From assembly GCA_025174535.1 (NCBI GenBank), contig JALBUN010000010.1:1426001-1490000 (forward strand): a stretch of 64,000 nt of DNA, given 5' to 3'. The stretch is from Cantharellus purpuraceus (lineage: Eukaryota > Basidiomycota > Agaricomycetes > Cantharellales > Hydnaceae). Position numbers and translations under genes: made by a program. Positions 36,067 to 47,635 of this stretch are shown here, in pieces; position 1 is the stretch's first letter, and each line of letters starts with the position of its first letter. The notes under the pieces were generated by a model, which did not search any database, was not told where the DNA came from, and saw only the letters and a program-made list of their open reading frames with translations.

Positions 36067-36220
36067 TGTAGAGCTCAAAAGGGAAGTTGTATGTTATTAG
36101 ATAAGCCAAAATACAAACTCAGCAAAAAAGCGAAATTGTAACACATAAAACACTCATATCTTCTCACAGAATAATCCATATCATACCAAACTTTCCAGGG
36201 ACCTTCAGTGCATTCCAACA
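36067..36220 (-). mobile_element. LTR-3, 5' LTR of copia-1 copy 2
   Basis: 154 bp, near-identical to 30192-30346. Its outer edge abuts gypsy-C integrase codons. Confidence 0.9.
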
Positions 36221-37200
36221 ATTATATCTGACAGAGATCCCAGATGGACCAGCACCTTCTGGAAAGAGATATGCAAGCAAATCAATACTAGAAGAGCTTT
36301 AACTACAGCCTATCTGAGGTATTGAACCAGACGCTTGAAACCGCACTACGTTCTTATGTAAGCCCGACGCACGACAACTGGGCAGCTCTCCTCTCACCAT
36401 TTGCTCTATCCTACAACAACCTCCCTCACTCCGCGACTGGATTCGCGCCAGCATTTCTATTGTATGGCTACCATCCATGCACTCCATCATCCTACATTCA
36501 TTCATCCTCTCACAGTGTCCACCGGCCTTCCAGCCCGCCAGCTCTGCAACCGGATGGATCGGTTGATCGCATTGATTTAATGAAGTCCCCTGCCAATGAA
36601 GTTGAAAGTACGAAAGCTACAGACTTCCTAGGTGAATTAGCTACTTACCGATCTCAGGCTAGAGAAGCCCTGCAATTTGCGCAGGTTGCTCAGCAAAAGA
36701 ATTTCAACACCGGTCGTCTAGCTCAAGAATTTGACGTCGGCGATCGCGTTCTCATCAATCCCCATTCCCTCAGTCTATTGCATGCTCAGAAAGGCCTAGG
36801 TAAGAAGCTCCAAATGAAATACGACGGCCCCTTTGATATCATACAAAAATGAGGGCCAGCTACCTATCGCCTTCGCATGCCCGCGTCATACGGGCTCCAT
36901 CCTGTCCTTAACATCGCTCACCTCGAGCTCTACTCCTCCTCACCCCCTTCCTTCGGTTCATGACCTCTCAGATCTCTCGAACGCGCTGATTTCACGCTAC
37001 TCCCGGAATTCGAGGTTGAGTCCATCATCGGTGAATGATGGCGAAAGGCCCATAATGGCCGGCGTGTCCAGGAGCTCCTCACGCGTTTCATCGGATATGA
37101 CTCATCATATGACGAGTGGCTCCTGTGAAAGAACCTTCGCAACGCTCCCGACCTCCTTCACGATTGGGATCAATGCGATCGGGGTATCTCTCGCCACTAG
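36221..37200 (+). pseudogene. Gypsy-C (chromovirus) integrase and chromodomain, 5'-truncated
   Basis: Starts inside the integrase core (SDRDPRWTSTFW, second Asp of DDE) at the copia LTR edge, with a break near 36318. The open frame 36322-36852 covers the integrase C-terminal half, with LNQTLETALRSYV and the GPFDI tail. The same frame continues to the TAG at 37198-37200 through a chromodomain-like segment (FEVESIIGE, then YDSSYDEWLL and a DLLHDW end). Stops at 36850-36852 and three later positions are all TGA where CGA would fit. Protease and RT are missing. Confidence 0.82.
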
Positions 37201-37344
37201 GGCTTCCTCTATCTATGACTCTCTTATCTCAGCCTTCTACCCTATTCCTTCACCTTCCTAGCTATTCCAGATCCTTTCCCTACTGTTCTATAAACCCAAT
37301 ATCATGATGTCTTCATTCTACTCAATCCCAACTGCATCTAACTT

Positions 37345-38451
37345 TTGATAAAACCTCAGCAAGTCTTTAGTCTTTCCACCTATCTACTTCTTTCCACTAT
37401 GGCTAACTACCCTGATGTGTCTGTCATTGACTTTGTGATTCATAAAGAAAACGATACATATATACAAGGTGGAGTTCCTGTACCTAACTACGGACTCCAA
37501 TTCACTTCCAACTTCGACTTCTACCAACCCAATCGTTTCGACTTCATCTATCTTGAAGCACCAGCAAGTGAGTATGCCATACTACGCAATGACCTTGCCA
37601 GCAGCTTCTGGGAGACATTGAAGATGAAAACTCGATACATTCTCGCAGCCGCTCATGGATGGGGCAGCGAGTCAGCCCTTGAACCTCTCCCTTCTGAGAT
37701 TCCTCTTGGAAAGCTCCAGGAGATAGATATGATTCCCCCTCCTTTTCCAGCTCGTAACCAACTCTCATTCAACTTCTTCCTCCTCCCAGAGAAACCCTCT
37801 GTCATACGTGAATGGATCCGTGCTTGGCAGAATCAGTCTCGCCAGCTCTCTGCATGGATCTGCAAATCCAAAATCAATAGTGCACGCATCCCAGGCTGCT
37901 CCTGGAGGTGGCCAACTTCACCACTCTACTCCCATCCTTTGGATGACGTGTCAGAATTTGATGATGGAATCTCCCAAGCCACTGAGGTGAACTCCACTAT
38001 ATCCGAGTCCTCTCTCCCCTTTCTCCCAGTCGTTCATGCTTTCAGAGCCCATGCTGAACCTGATGGTCTCAAAAGACCCCATGGGTCGTCCCCTTTTGAG
38101 GCCAATCGTGATGGTGACGATGCCAACAAGAAACAACTTGTGTTGTGGCAACCTTCAGTGACCCAACTTCGAGAGATGTACCTTTCCCTTTCACGTGGAT
38201 ATGTTAGCTCATACTCTGCTCCCACGTCTTCTATCACCACTCCTCCCAACTCACCAGCTCCTCCTCCCTATCACAAAAACTCAACTCACTCCTATGATCC
38301 TTGAGTTCCTAAACCTATATTGACTCGTCGGACTCGACTCACAACTCGTGTGTTCAAAAATCCTTATGCCACGGGTAACTCTGGAGGATATGAGAGGACA
38401 GAAGGGATGTGCGTGACTAGGTCAGGGAAAGAATATTTGAAGGGGGGATGA
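37345..38451 (+). pseudogene. Third ORF of gypsy-C, unknown function, one in-frame TGA
   Basis: Open from 37345 (an alternative Met at 37399, MANYPDVSVIDFVIHK) to a TGA at 38302-38304. The frame then stays open for 48 more codons to a TGA at 38449-38451 that overlaps the polypurine tract, so the intended product is about 350-368 residues. Visible: an N-terminal beta-like region, the motif KLQEIDMIPPPFPARNQLSF, an aromatic/basic middle (RQLSAWICKS), a Ser/Thr/Pro-rich tail and a terminal CVTRSGKEYLKGG. I see no signal peptide, membrane segment or zinc motif. It lies between pol and the 3' LTR, where some elements carry an accessory gene. A related fragment precedes LTR-2 at 832-1653, which supports a real element gene. 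Confidence 0.7.
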
Positions 38452-38452
38452 A
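38441..38452 (+). promoter_or_regulatory. Polypurine tract of gypsy-C
   Basis: AGGGGGGATGAA immediately before the LTR start TGTATGGG; the expected plus-strand primer site. Confidence 0.65.
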
Positions 38453-39884
38453 TGTATGGGAACCACCTTTTCCCTATCAAATTCCATTTATGCAGCACCA
38501 ATGTGCTATTCTTTGCTTTTCCATTTCTAAATATCAGCATATATTTGATGCTTGTACCTGGAATGGACTTATTTAAATATTCTCTATTTTTCCATATTTT
38601 TTCGGGAATATTCCATGCAGAACTCGGCTCAGAATCATTTATTTCTGCTGTGCTACAGTTGTGGACCCATAGGCGCCCACAAACCTTCGCGCAGCCGGCT
38701 CTCCCCTTTTGGACCAGGCATTTGGCCTGAATTCAAGCTCAGATGTCTCTGATCAATAAATATTCTGTAACCTAACAACCACAGCCTCTCAGGGCACTAT
38801 TTTCCGTGGAGATCATCACATGACATGTGGCTATCCATGGCTGTCCAAACCAGTGCAGAAAACAGGGTGGACACCCTTCTTTTTGCCTGATCAGTGCCTA
38901 GTTCAGGGATCAGATCAGCTGATGGGTGATCAAATCAGGTGATTGCCTTGGAATATTCTACCCCTTTCCATAACATTCTAGCTGTTTCCCTCTATTATTA
39001 GATAGAACTTTCCAGAACCATTATTCAGCTCCTGATCAGTGTTAGTGCTGTGATCAGATCCTGTGATTGGCTTGGAATATTCTACCCCTTTCTTCCACCT
39101 TCCACAACCTTCCAGTAGTTTCCATCTATTAATAGGTAGAATATTCCAGAAGCATTAGTCAGCCCCTGTAAATACAATATATAAGGAGGCCATTCTGCCT
39201 CTGAAAGAATAACATATCATCATATTCTACCCATCTTCTGCACACCAGTGTGACTAGAGTGACATACAGTGTCATCCTCTATCTCAGTAACTGTTGATTA
39301 CCAGTTCAAGGATCTTTTACAGTTGTGTAACTGTACTTGATTGCACTCGAAGTAGTGATATTCCTGCTTTGGGCATGAGTGTAGTATCTGCCTCACATGA
39401 CTACAAATCTACAGGGTGAGATTGTCTGTCGATAGTCCTGCCATTAGTGCTCTTGTTTAAGTTACTAGTGTGTACTGCCTTTGCAGAGCATTAGAAGCTT
39501 GAACTCATGTGAAGCAGTTGCTAGACTACTTCACACATTGCTGTTACCCGCTTCTGAGTGCCACTGGTTGGACGGTTGGATTCATCCACCTACTTCCTTT
39601 AGCCTCTAAGTGCATTCCCCTCTTTTTGGAATATCTGGACCCCTAAGCGTCCGTGAACTCTAGACTCTGGAAGTCTTATTCATTTCTTGCTGCTAAGAAA
39701 CATATTACCTTTCTGCGTATAGTCTGTATTGACCAATACAAAGGATTGTAACCAAAGTACAAACGTTAAATCGTTTCTGGAGTTGTGCTGCAGCAGGGTT
39801 TGATATTCTTCTCAGCTGTTCATTCATGGAATTGTGGTGATTTAGAGTTTGCCCTAACACCATAATTTTGCGGGTTCCAAAACA
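38453..39884 (+). mobile_element. 3' LTR of gypsy-C
   Basis: 1432 bp, TGTATGGGAACC...GGTTCCAAAACA. The start is placed after the purine tract, the end where gypsy-B integrase sequence resumes (39885). A single copy in the window, so the ends are inferred. It contains a repeated block (GTGATTGGCTTGGAATATTC-like at about 38940 and 39062). No gene seen in its 1.4 kb. Confidence 0.7.
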
Positions 39885-42800
39885 ATCTCCTTCAGGATGG
39901 TATCCAGAGGTGAAATGAAGCTTCATGTCAAGAGCCTTTCCTAATGTGTGGAAGAAGGAGGACATGAACTCTGAGCCCCAATTGGATGTGACATGTGATG
40001 GGACTCCATTTAGGGTAGATGTCCCAACGTCTAGTTAATGCGTCGGGCTTTGCTCCAAGTTGACCAGGACAGAAACAGATAATGAGGTTGAACTGAGACA
40101 GGTATTTGGACCATCGGACTTGTCTCCAGGTGAGTAGTTTTGTTGTGGAGAAGTATTCCAAGTTCTTGTGGTCCGTTATGACATCCACTGGATTGGAGGG
40201 GCCTTTGAGGTAGTGTCTCCATATCCAGAAGGCTTCATATATGGCAAGGAGCTCTTTGTCATGGTTGTCATAGTTCAGTTCGGGGGGCATAAATGTATGC
40301 GAGTGAAAAGCGATCAGGTGGACTTGTCCATCATCTGGGGAGATGATGGACAGGATCACGGCAAGTGCATAGTTGGAGGCATCAGTCTCTAGTAGGATAG
40401 GAATGTCTAGAACCCAATGAGTCAGTATCAGAGCGGAAGTAAAGGCCTTCTTCAAGGTCTCAAAGCTCTGTCTACATTCATCAGTGAAATTCCATTGGAT
40501 ACCCTTCCTAGTAAGTTGGGTGAGTGGAACGGTAATATTGGAGTAGTTGTAAATGAAGCGGCGGTAGAAGTTGGTGAACCCCAGGAAGGACTGTACGTCT
40601 TCGACTTTTTGTGGTTCCAGCCATTCCTGTATGGCTTTGATTTTGTCATCAGACATTGTCAGTCCTGCAGGGGAGAGGATATAGCCTAGATATTTGACTG
40701 AGTCGGAGGGGAATTTGCATTTGTCAGCACAGGTGAAGAGGCCATGTTTTTGGAGACGTTGGAGTATGTCTTGGATGTGTGTCTGATGTTCATCTTCATT
40801 ATCTGAATATACCAAAATGATATCTAAGTAAATGAGGATGGTAACATTGAGGAGGTCAGTGAAGGTATTGTTCATGAACCTCTGGAAGGTGGCCAGAGCA
40901 TTGGTTAGTCCAAAGGGCATGACACACCATTCAAAAGATCCATATCGAGTGTGGAAAGTTGTTTTCCACTCGTCACCTTCTTGGATGCAGACTAGATAGT
41001 AGGCATGTCAGAGATCTATTTTGGAATAGATCTTAGCCTTTCGAGGGCTCTCAAGTAGGTCCACAGTGCAGGGTATTGGGTATCAGTCTTTCTTAGTGAT
41101 CTTGTTAAGTCCATGGAAGTCAACACATGGACAGAGTGGTCCATCCTTTTTGCAGACAAATAGGACCGGAGCTCCATGGGGGGATAAGGATGGGTGGATC
41201 AAGCCCATGGCCAAGTTCTCATCTATGAATGTCCAGAGAGCCAGTAGCTCTTTTTGGGATAGCAAGTAGATAGGGCCAAGCGGAGGGGTGGAGTTGTCAT
41301 CCAACTCAATCTTGAGATCATATGGTTGGTGTTCCGCTAGGGAGTCGGCTTTAGACTTGCTGAACACGTTGGTGAACTCATGATACTCCTTAGGAACCAT
41401 AGATAGGTCCGGTGGAGTTGATCAGGTGGAACAGGTGGTGAGGAGCATTAGATCAGAGAGGTGAACCTGGAACATATGTGAGCCCTCCAGTTTGCTTAGT
41501 CTGGCAAAGACCATAGCGTCCACCATTGATATAGACAGAGGGGTAGACAGAGTATCTATCAGAGTGGAGTCAGCGGAGGCAGAAGATAATTTTGCACCTA
41601 TAGTTGCTGGTGATGTTGGGAATGACACAGCCTGCACTGGAGAATGGAATGTGATATGGCCCAATGCCCAGTCAATCAATGGATTGTAGTGGGTGAGCCA
41701 ATTATGTCTGAGAACCACAGAACAGCTGGAGTCAAGTGGAGTAACATAGAATGTAAGGTTCTGGATTTCTCTGACAGAAAAACAGATAGACAGATCTATA
41801 GCTCATGAAATAACAGCATTAGTAGTGCCATCAAGTAATCGGAGCAATATCAGAGTTATGGTGTATGCATGGAGTTTATGTAAATTGGAAAAAGAGGAAT
41901 CAAGGAAACAGTGAGTAGAACTGGAGTCAATTAATGCTTGGATAGCAGTATCAGGAATGGAGTTGGAGTAGATGAGGAGGGTGAGGGAGTCAGAGTGGGA
42001 AAGAGTGGATGCATTCAGGTGGACCTCATTTGTCATACGGGGAGTACCAACACAGCCCTCAGCCCGTATGGAGGCTAGAGGACTGCTTACTATTTTTTTT
42101 GGTCTGTTGCCTTGGCATCAGACTTGTCCATCATGGCATTGGCAGCATGGCCCTTTGCTTTTGCTGTGGATGAGGTTGCCTTGTTGCAATCCTTGGCTTG
42201 GTGGTCAGGCTTTCCACAGAACAGACAGAGGTTGTTGTCCATGTGGCGCTGGTGTTCCTGCTGGGTAAGTTTGCCATCCTTCCCCAGCTTGGTGGAGAGG
42301 TCCAGAGTGCTCTTGCGAGCTCTGGAGTTATTGCCGGTGCCAGAGTTGTTCTTGTTATTTGGAAGACCGGACTTCTAGGGGAGAGGGGAACAGAGGGGGA
42401 ACAGAGGGGATAGGAGGAACAGGAGCACATAGGAGGCTCAGGAGGTTGAGGGGGAGGTAGGAAAGCGAGGGGAAATGGTTAGGAGGGAAGAGGAGAAGCC
42501 CCTGTAAGCTCCACACACATCAGATCATTCTCCTATATTTCTTTTATATTTTATTTCATCATTTTCCCTATTGGCTCCACCCCCCATTTCGTTTTTATCA
42601 CAAGTTTCTTTCCCATGTTTCAAATGACACAGAACTTTGATCACGAGTTATTAGCATGCATATCCTGTATAAAACATGCCTAGCTAGATATGCAATGGAC
42701 TAGAGAATTTACTCTCACTTGTTTTTGTTGACTGTGTCTGAACTATTTGTTTCTGGAATAACTCCAGAATGAACGCGTATTTCTACAATATTTTGCATAG

Positions 42801-44008
42801 TCTTCCAGAGTATTGCAACATATATTCGAATCCCAGTTTGCGAAGCCTAAGCTCCACTGGTTGATTTTCTATTAAGCATTTACTCTCGTTCGAATCATCT
42901 GCTCCTGATCCCTGCTCAAATTGTCAATATCTAGACGAAGATCACACCAAATCCCATCAAACTTCGTAGGAAGATACTACTCAAGTATATCTTCAATTCG
43001 ATTATGCATACATCCAGTTCCAATCACTCCCTCTGTCTCTATTCGAAATCTACTCTCCACACACCCCCAGCAAGGCGAAATTTTTTCAACAGTTCTGACC
43101 AGAACCGGAAGCAGTGGCGTTACCAGTGTTTGACTTCTGGCCTGAGTTGGTGGTGGTCTTCTTATTGGACCCCTTGTTGGACTTTGGGGTCTTGTCCAAT
43201 GATTTGTCTGATTTGTTGTTAGCTGAATTTTCATGGGAGACCTCAGATTGACATTCCCAATAACGGGCATCAATGGATTGGGCAAGCTTGTGAAGGTTAA
43301 CCAGAGTATCCAGTTTACTGACACGTGATATCTCGTCCTTGATGTGGGATGGGAGACCAACATAGAATTGGTGTCGGAGTGTGGTGTTGCCCCATTGGAC
43401 TTTTGGGGCTAGCTGCTGGAAACTCACAATGTATTTTGCGATTTTGTGATTTTCCTTCATCTGAAGTTGATCGAGTTCATTCTCAGCATTGGCCTCGGGG
43501 TTGTAAGGACCAAAATTGGTCTGAAGTTCAGAGATGAAGTCAGAGTAGTCTTCTGACCATATTGGGTCATTGGAGTCATCCATGAGTGCTGGCTTGAAGT
43601 AGTCCAGTGCAGTGCCCTTGAGATAGGACATGGTGAAGGTGACCTTCACCCAATTGAATGTGAATGTGTTGGGGTGGTTGTGGAAATTCAACCAGCATTG
43701 CACCAAGAATGGTTGGAGCTTGCGCAGGTTGGAGCTGTTGAATGGGTCAGGTTCCTGGACCTTGGTCTCAGTCTTAGGAGCTTGTGGGGTGTGGATGCTG
43801 CTGGCAAGCAGGGAGATGGCTTGTGCCAGATTTGGGGAGGGTGGAGTATTGTCCTCTTCATTGACAGCCTCTGTGTGGTCTGTGGGTTCTTCGATGACCT
43901 CGGGGATGGTGTTGATGCTGGGAGCAGGCACCTTGATGGTTCATGCGTGTTTGGAATTGGCGGTGGATTGTGGCATTGGTAGGAGTGAGTACGGCAGTTT
44001 GAATATAC
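39885..44008 (-). pseudogene. Gypsy-B gag-pol, degraded, 3'-truncated
   Basis: Gag starts near 43972 and runs to 43092 (core FLVQCWLNFHNHP; Ser/Lys/Asn linker), is interrupted by a solo LTR-5, then resumes with the zinc knuckle (about 42200). The protease region follows (42036-41422; ALIDSSSTHCFLD, so D-S-S rather than D-S-G), then RT (41400-40500) and RNase H (about 40400-40030). In RT the catalytic box reads YLDI instead of YLDD (near 40830). RNase H joins directly to a late integrase segment (SGYHPEGD), implying an internal deletion near 40020. The end at 39885 is the gypsy-C junction. Confidence 0.85.
42353..43091 (+). mobile_element. Solo LTR-5 nested in gypsy-B gag
   Basis: 739 bp, TGTTATTTGGAAG...TTTTTTCAACA, with target duplication GTTCT at 42348-42352 and 43092-43096. 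The uninterrupted site is visible at about 26850. Confidence 0.92.
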
Positions 44009-44175
44009 TGTTATGCACTAGGTCTGATTGGGGGTTGGAGATTGGGTTGGAGATTGGGTTGGAGATTGGGTTGGAGATTGGGTTGGAGTCAGAGCAGGAA
44101 TCGGGGTGCGTTGTGGAGGTCAGAACAGACTTGGCTTCAGCTTATGTGTGCACCCTTACTTATACTGGTGTCCGA
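44009..44175 (-). mobile_element. LTR-4 fragment, 5' LTR of gypsy-B
   Basis: Starts TGTTATGCAC next to gypsy-B gag. It contains four 12-bp GGAGATTGGGTT units (about 44035-44085) and breaks off near 44175 into the gypsy-A integrase. Confidence 0.75.
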
Positions 44176-44481
44176 GTGGCCCTGGCAATCAATAGGAATA
44201 GACTTTATGGGCCCATTACCAAAATTGAATGACCATGACTACCTACTGGTAGTCATAAATTGCTTCACATCGCAGGTACACCTAATACCAATGAATACAT
44301 GGGTAACAGTGAAAGGAGTAGCATGGCTATTCCTTAGAGAAGTTGTATGCTTTCATGGTGTACCAGACTCAAAGTTCACATGATCTTTTGGCATGAACTA
44401 CAATGGATCATGGGAGTGAAGCTCCTCATGTCCACAGTGTTCCATCCACAAACAGATGGAGTGACAGAACAAGCAAATCAT

Positions 44482-46659
44482 TGTTAGTTTGCTTATGGAA
44501 TAGATCCTGCACACAATGAATGGTCCTAGCAAATAGGTGGTGTGTAACACAGTTGTTCAGCATGCCAAAGAATTGTCAGGCTGAGGGATAGTACTGGGTA
44601 ATTGGTAAGTGTAATAGTACACTGTATCTGGTAAAGGTGATTGAAAAGGGCACTGTTGAGATGATTTATGGTGCTCTGTGGTTGGAAGATGAGGGTGAGT
44701 GAAAGGGGATGGAGTCAATGGTAGATCGTGCTCTGTGATTGTAAGATGATGGGGAACACAGTTGGGAGGTACACAAAAGCTGGTTTCAGGAGATGCAACC
44801 TCTTGGTAGGGGGAGTGAAATCTGATCATAGAACCAAGGTGTTTTACCTCAGTGTAGAGCTGATGGATTGTGATATAGAATGTAGAGCATAGACTTAGAG
44901 CGTGGACTTTGACTTTAGAGTGTTGACTGAAAACTTGTTGATTATTCCCAAAGGCAAAAACTATGCCACCCTTTTTATACAAATCCCCAGGGGACAATGA
45001 CACAATATGAGAAGCAAATGATGCAATATGATACAAGAATTGCTGATCAAGCCAGCTGACAAAGCATGTGAAGTTGAACTACTAATGGGGAAATCATGGA
45101 GAAATGAAGCAACAGATAGGGGTAATCTTTGTAAGAATAGGAGATGATGAGTAATAAAAGAACCAAAAATAGAACAAGGATGAGTAAATCATGTATGAAT
45201 GAATTAAAAGATGAAACAGGGGTGAGTCATATAAAAGAGAACAATAGAAATGTCCACCAATACCATCTTCCCTACAGCTCTGAAGGTAAGTCATCCCTGA
45301 GTTGTTGTTCTAGCTGCTGGACCTCTAGCTGCTGGACTTCTGGGGAGAAAGGAGAAAAAGAGGAGACAGGGGGACAGGAGCATCTAGGAGGCTCAGGAGG
45401 TCTGAAGGGGTGAAGGGGGCAAAGGAGAACAGTTAAAGGGATGTTATAGGGAACAGGGGAAGCCCCTGTGAGTTTCAGGCCATTCCAGACATTCCATTAT
45501 TTTTTATTTTCATCATCTCCTCATCATGGACTATCCCCTCCATCATCACTTCATCACATATTCTATTATTGGGCTAGAACATTTATGAAGGACTTTTACA
45601 TTTATGAGGCCCCTTATCATGTATAAATTATGCTTGTATTGCCCTTGAACAATTTAGAGTAATTATCTCTCATCATTCTTGTCTGTGTGCTTAAACTATT
45701 TGTATCTGGAATAACTCCAGAACGAACATGTATTTCTACTAGCTTTTGCATATTCTATTAGAATATTGCATACTATATCTGAATCCTGAATTATGAAGCC
45801 ATAATGTCACTGGATATTTTCCTATTGAGCATTTACTCATATTCAAGTCATCTGCTCCTGCTGCTTGCTTAAATTATCAATATCTAGATGAAGACTCAAC
45901 TGAATTGCTTCAAATTTTGTAGGAAGATACTATACAACTGTATCTTCCATTCAACTATGCATACACCCAGGTCCCATCACTCCCTCAGTCACTATTTGAT
46001 ATCTACTCTTCACTCCCTCACAGCAAGGCAATTTTACACTATTCTCAACATGAGTCACATGAGGACTTCAGTCAGCAACCACAACAAATACTCCTTATTG
46101 TCTTGGTGATCCATCTCCATATGGTATCCCATTCCAAGGGTATTTGGTCCCTTTGCCTGACATGATGTAACCTCATGTTCGACTCTTTTATCCATGTTAT
46201 GATATAGAGGTGAAATGCCAAAGAATGTATATGGTTCAATGGAATCATGAAAGAATATGGGATTGCCAATGGCATAGGAGAGACATGGTGGGGATCTTGG
46301 ACATTGAAAGAGTTTTGAAAGTATTTTGGCATGTGGAGGTGGCTTTACATGCCTGTGGAGCTCAGCATATTTTTGATAGTCCTCCATGTCCAGAGACAAG
46401 TGTGATGTATTATTAGAAGAGATGTTGGAGAGAGGAATAGAGTTGGAAGCCATGTGAATGATGATGAAAGGATCGGTGTGAATAGAAGGCTGATAATGAT
46501 TGATGGCGATGAAACATGAGTGACAATCAATGGCTAGAAATAGGAAATGAGGCAGAGAGGGAGTTGTGGTGCTATTTAAAGGTTTGATACAAAAGATGCT
46601 GGTGGAGTTTGACTGTCAAAGTGACTTGATATACATCCTCACTGTGTCCTGGCTCGTCA
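44482..46659. mobile_element. Solo LTR-6, itself carrying a nested LTR-5
   Basis: Inserted in integrase codons between CAAATCAT and TCATTCC: TGTTAGTTTG...GGCTCGTCA, with a 4-bp TCAT duplication (5 bp if the terminal A is shared). Without the nested 748-bp LTR-5 it is about 1.43 kb and matches 28846-30191. Confidence 0.88.
45303..46050 (+). mobile_element. Solo LTR-5 nested in LTR-6
   Basis: 748 bp, TGTTGTTCTAG...ATTCTCAACA, perfect target duplication TGAGT (45298-45302 and 46051-46055). The empty site is seen at about 29680. Confidence 0.93.
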
Positions 46660-46723
46660 TCATTCCATTGGTCAAATACTTCATACAGTCATACAAAGCA
46701 ATCAGAAAGACTGGGCACATAAG

Positions 46724-47471
46724 TGTTGAGAATAGTGTAAAATTGCCTTGCTGTGAGGGAGTGAAGAGTAGATATCAAATAGTGACTGAGGGAGTGATGG
46801 GACCTGGGTGTATGCATAGTTGAATGGAAGATACAGTTGTATAGTATCTTCCTACAAAATTTGAAGCAATTCAGTTGAGTCTTCATCTAGATATTGATAA
46901 TTTAAGCAAGCAGCAGGAGCAGATGACTTGAATATGAGTAAATGCTCAATAGGAAAATATCCAGTGACATTATGGCTTCATAATTCAGGATTCAGATATA
47001 GTATGCAATATTCTAATAGAATATGCAAAAGCTAGTAGAAATACATGTTCGTTCTGGAGTTATTCCAGATACAAATAGTTTAAGCACACAGACAAGAATG
47101 ATGAGAGATAATTACTCTAAATTGTTCAAGGGCAATACAAGCATAATTTATACATGATAAGGGGCCTCATAAATGTAAAAGTCCTTCATAAATGTTCTAG
47201 CCCAATAATAGAATATGTGATGAAGTGATGATGGAGGGGATAGTCCATGATGAGGAGATGATGAAAATAAAAAATAATGGAATGTCTGGAATGGCCTGAA
47301 ACTCACAGGGGCTTCCCCTGTTCCCTATAACATCCCTTTAACTGTTCTCCTTTGCCCCCTTCACCCCTTCAGACCTCCTGAGCCTCCTAGATGCTCCTGT
47401 CCCCCTGTCTCCTCTTTTTCTCCTTTCTCCCCAGAAGTCCGGCAGCTAGAGGTTCAGCAGCTAGAACAACA
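46724..47471 (-). mobile_element. Solo LTR-5 in gypsy-A integrase, inverted
   Basis: 748 bp, plus-strand ends TGTTGAGAATAG...CTAGAACAACA, perfect target duplication ATAAG (46719-46723 and 47472-47476). Very similar in length and sequence to 45303-46050 but in opposite orientation. Confidence 0.93.
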
Positions 47472-47635
47472 ATAAGTGTCCAATGGTGGAGTTTGCACTA
47501 AACTCCAATATAAGCTCAACAATGGGATTTACACCATTTGAGCTCAACTATGGATATATGCCTAGGATAGGCATACCTATGAATAATGACACCAAATTCA
47601 AGGGTGTCAAACAATTCACACAGCAGGCTCAAATG

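Larger units (their letters stand above)
30192..36220 (-). mobile_element. Copia-1 copy 2: near-complete Ty1/copia element
   Basis: Both LTRs are present (30192-30346 and 36067-36220), plus leader, gag-pol and purine tract (TTGAGGGGGTG on the minus strand at 30347-30357). The LTRs differ by one substitution and one A-run length change in about 154 bp, so it inserted recently. A solo LTR-7 lies in the leader. The flanks do not form a target duplication: GTTTG (inside LTR-6) on one side, ATTAT (inside the gypsy-C integrase) on the other. Confidence 0.9.
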
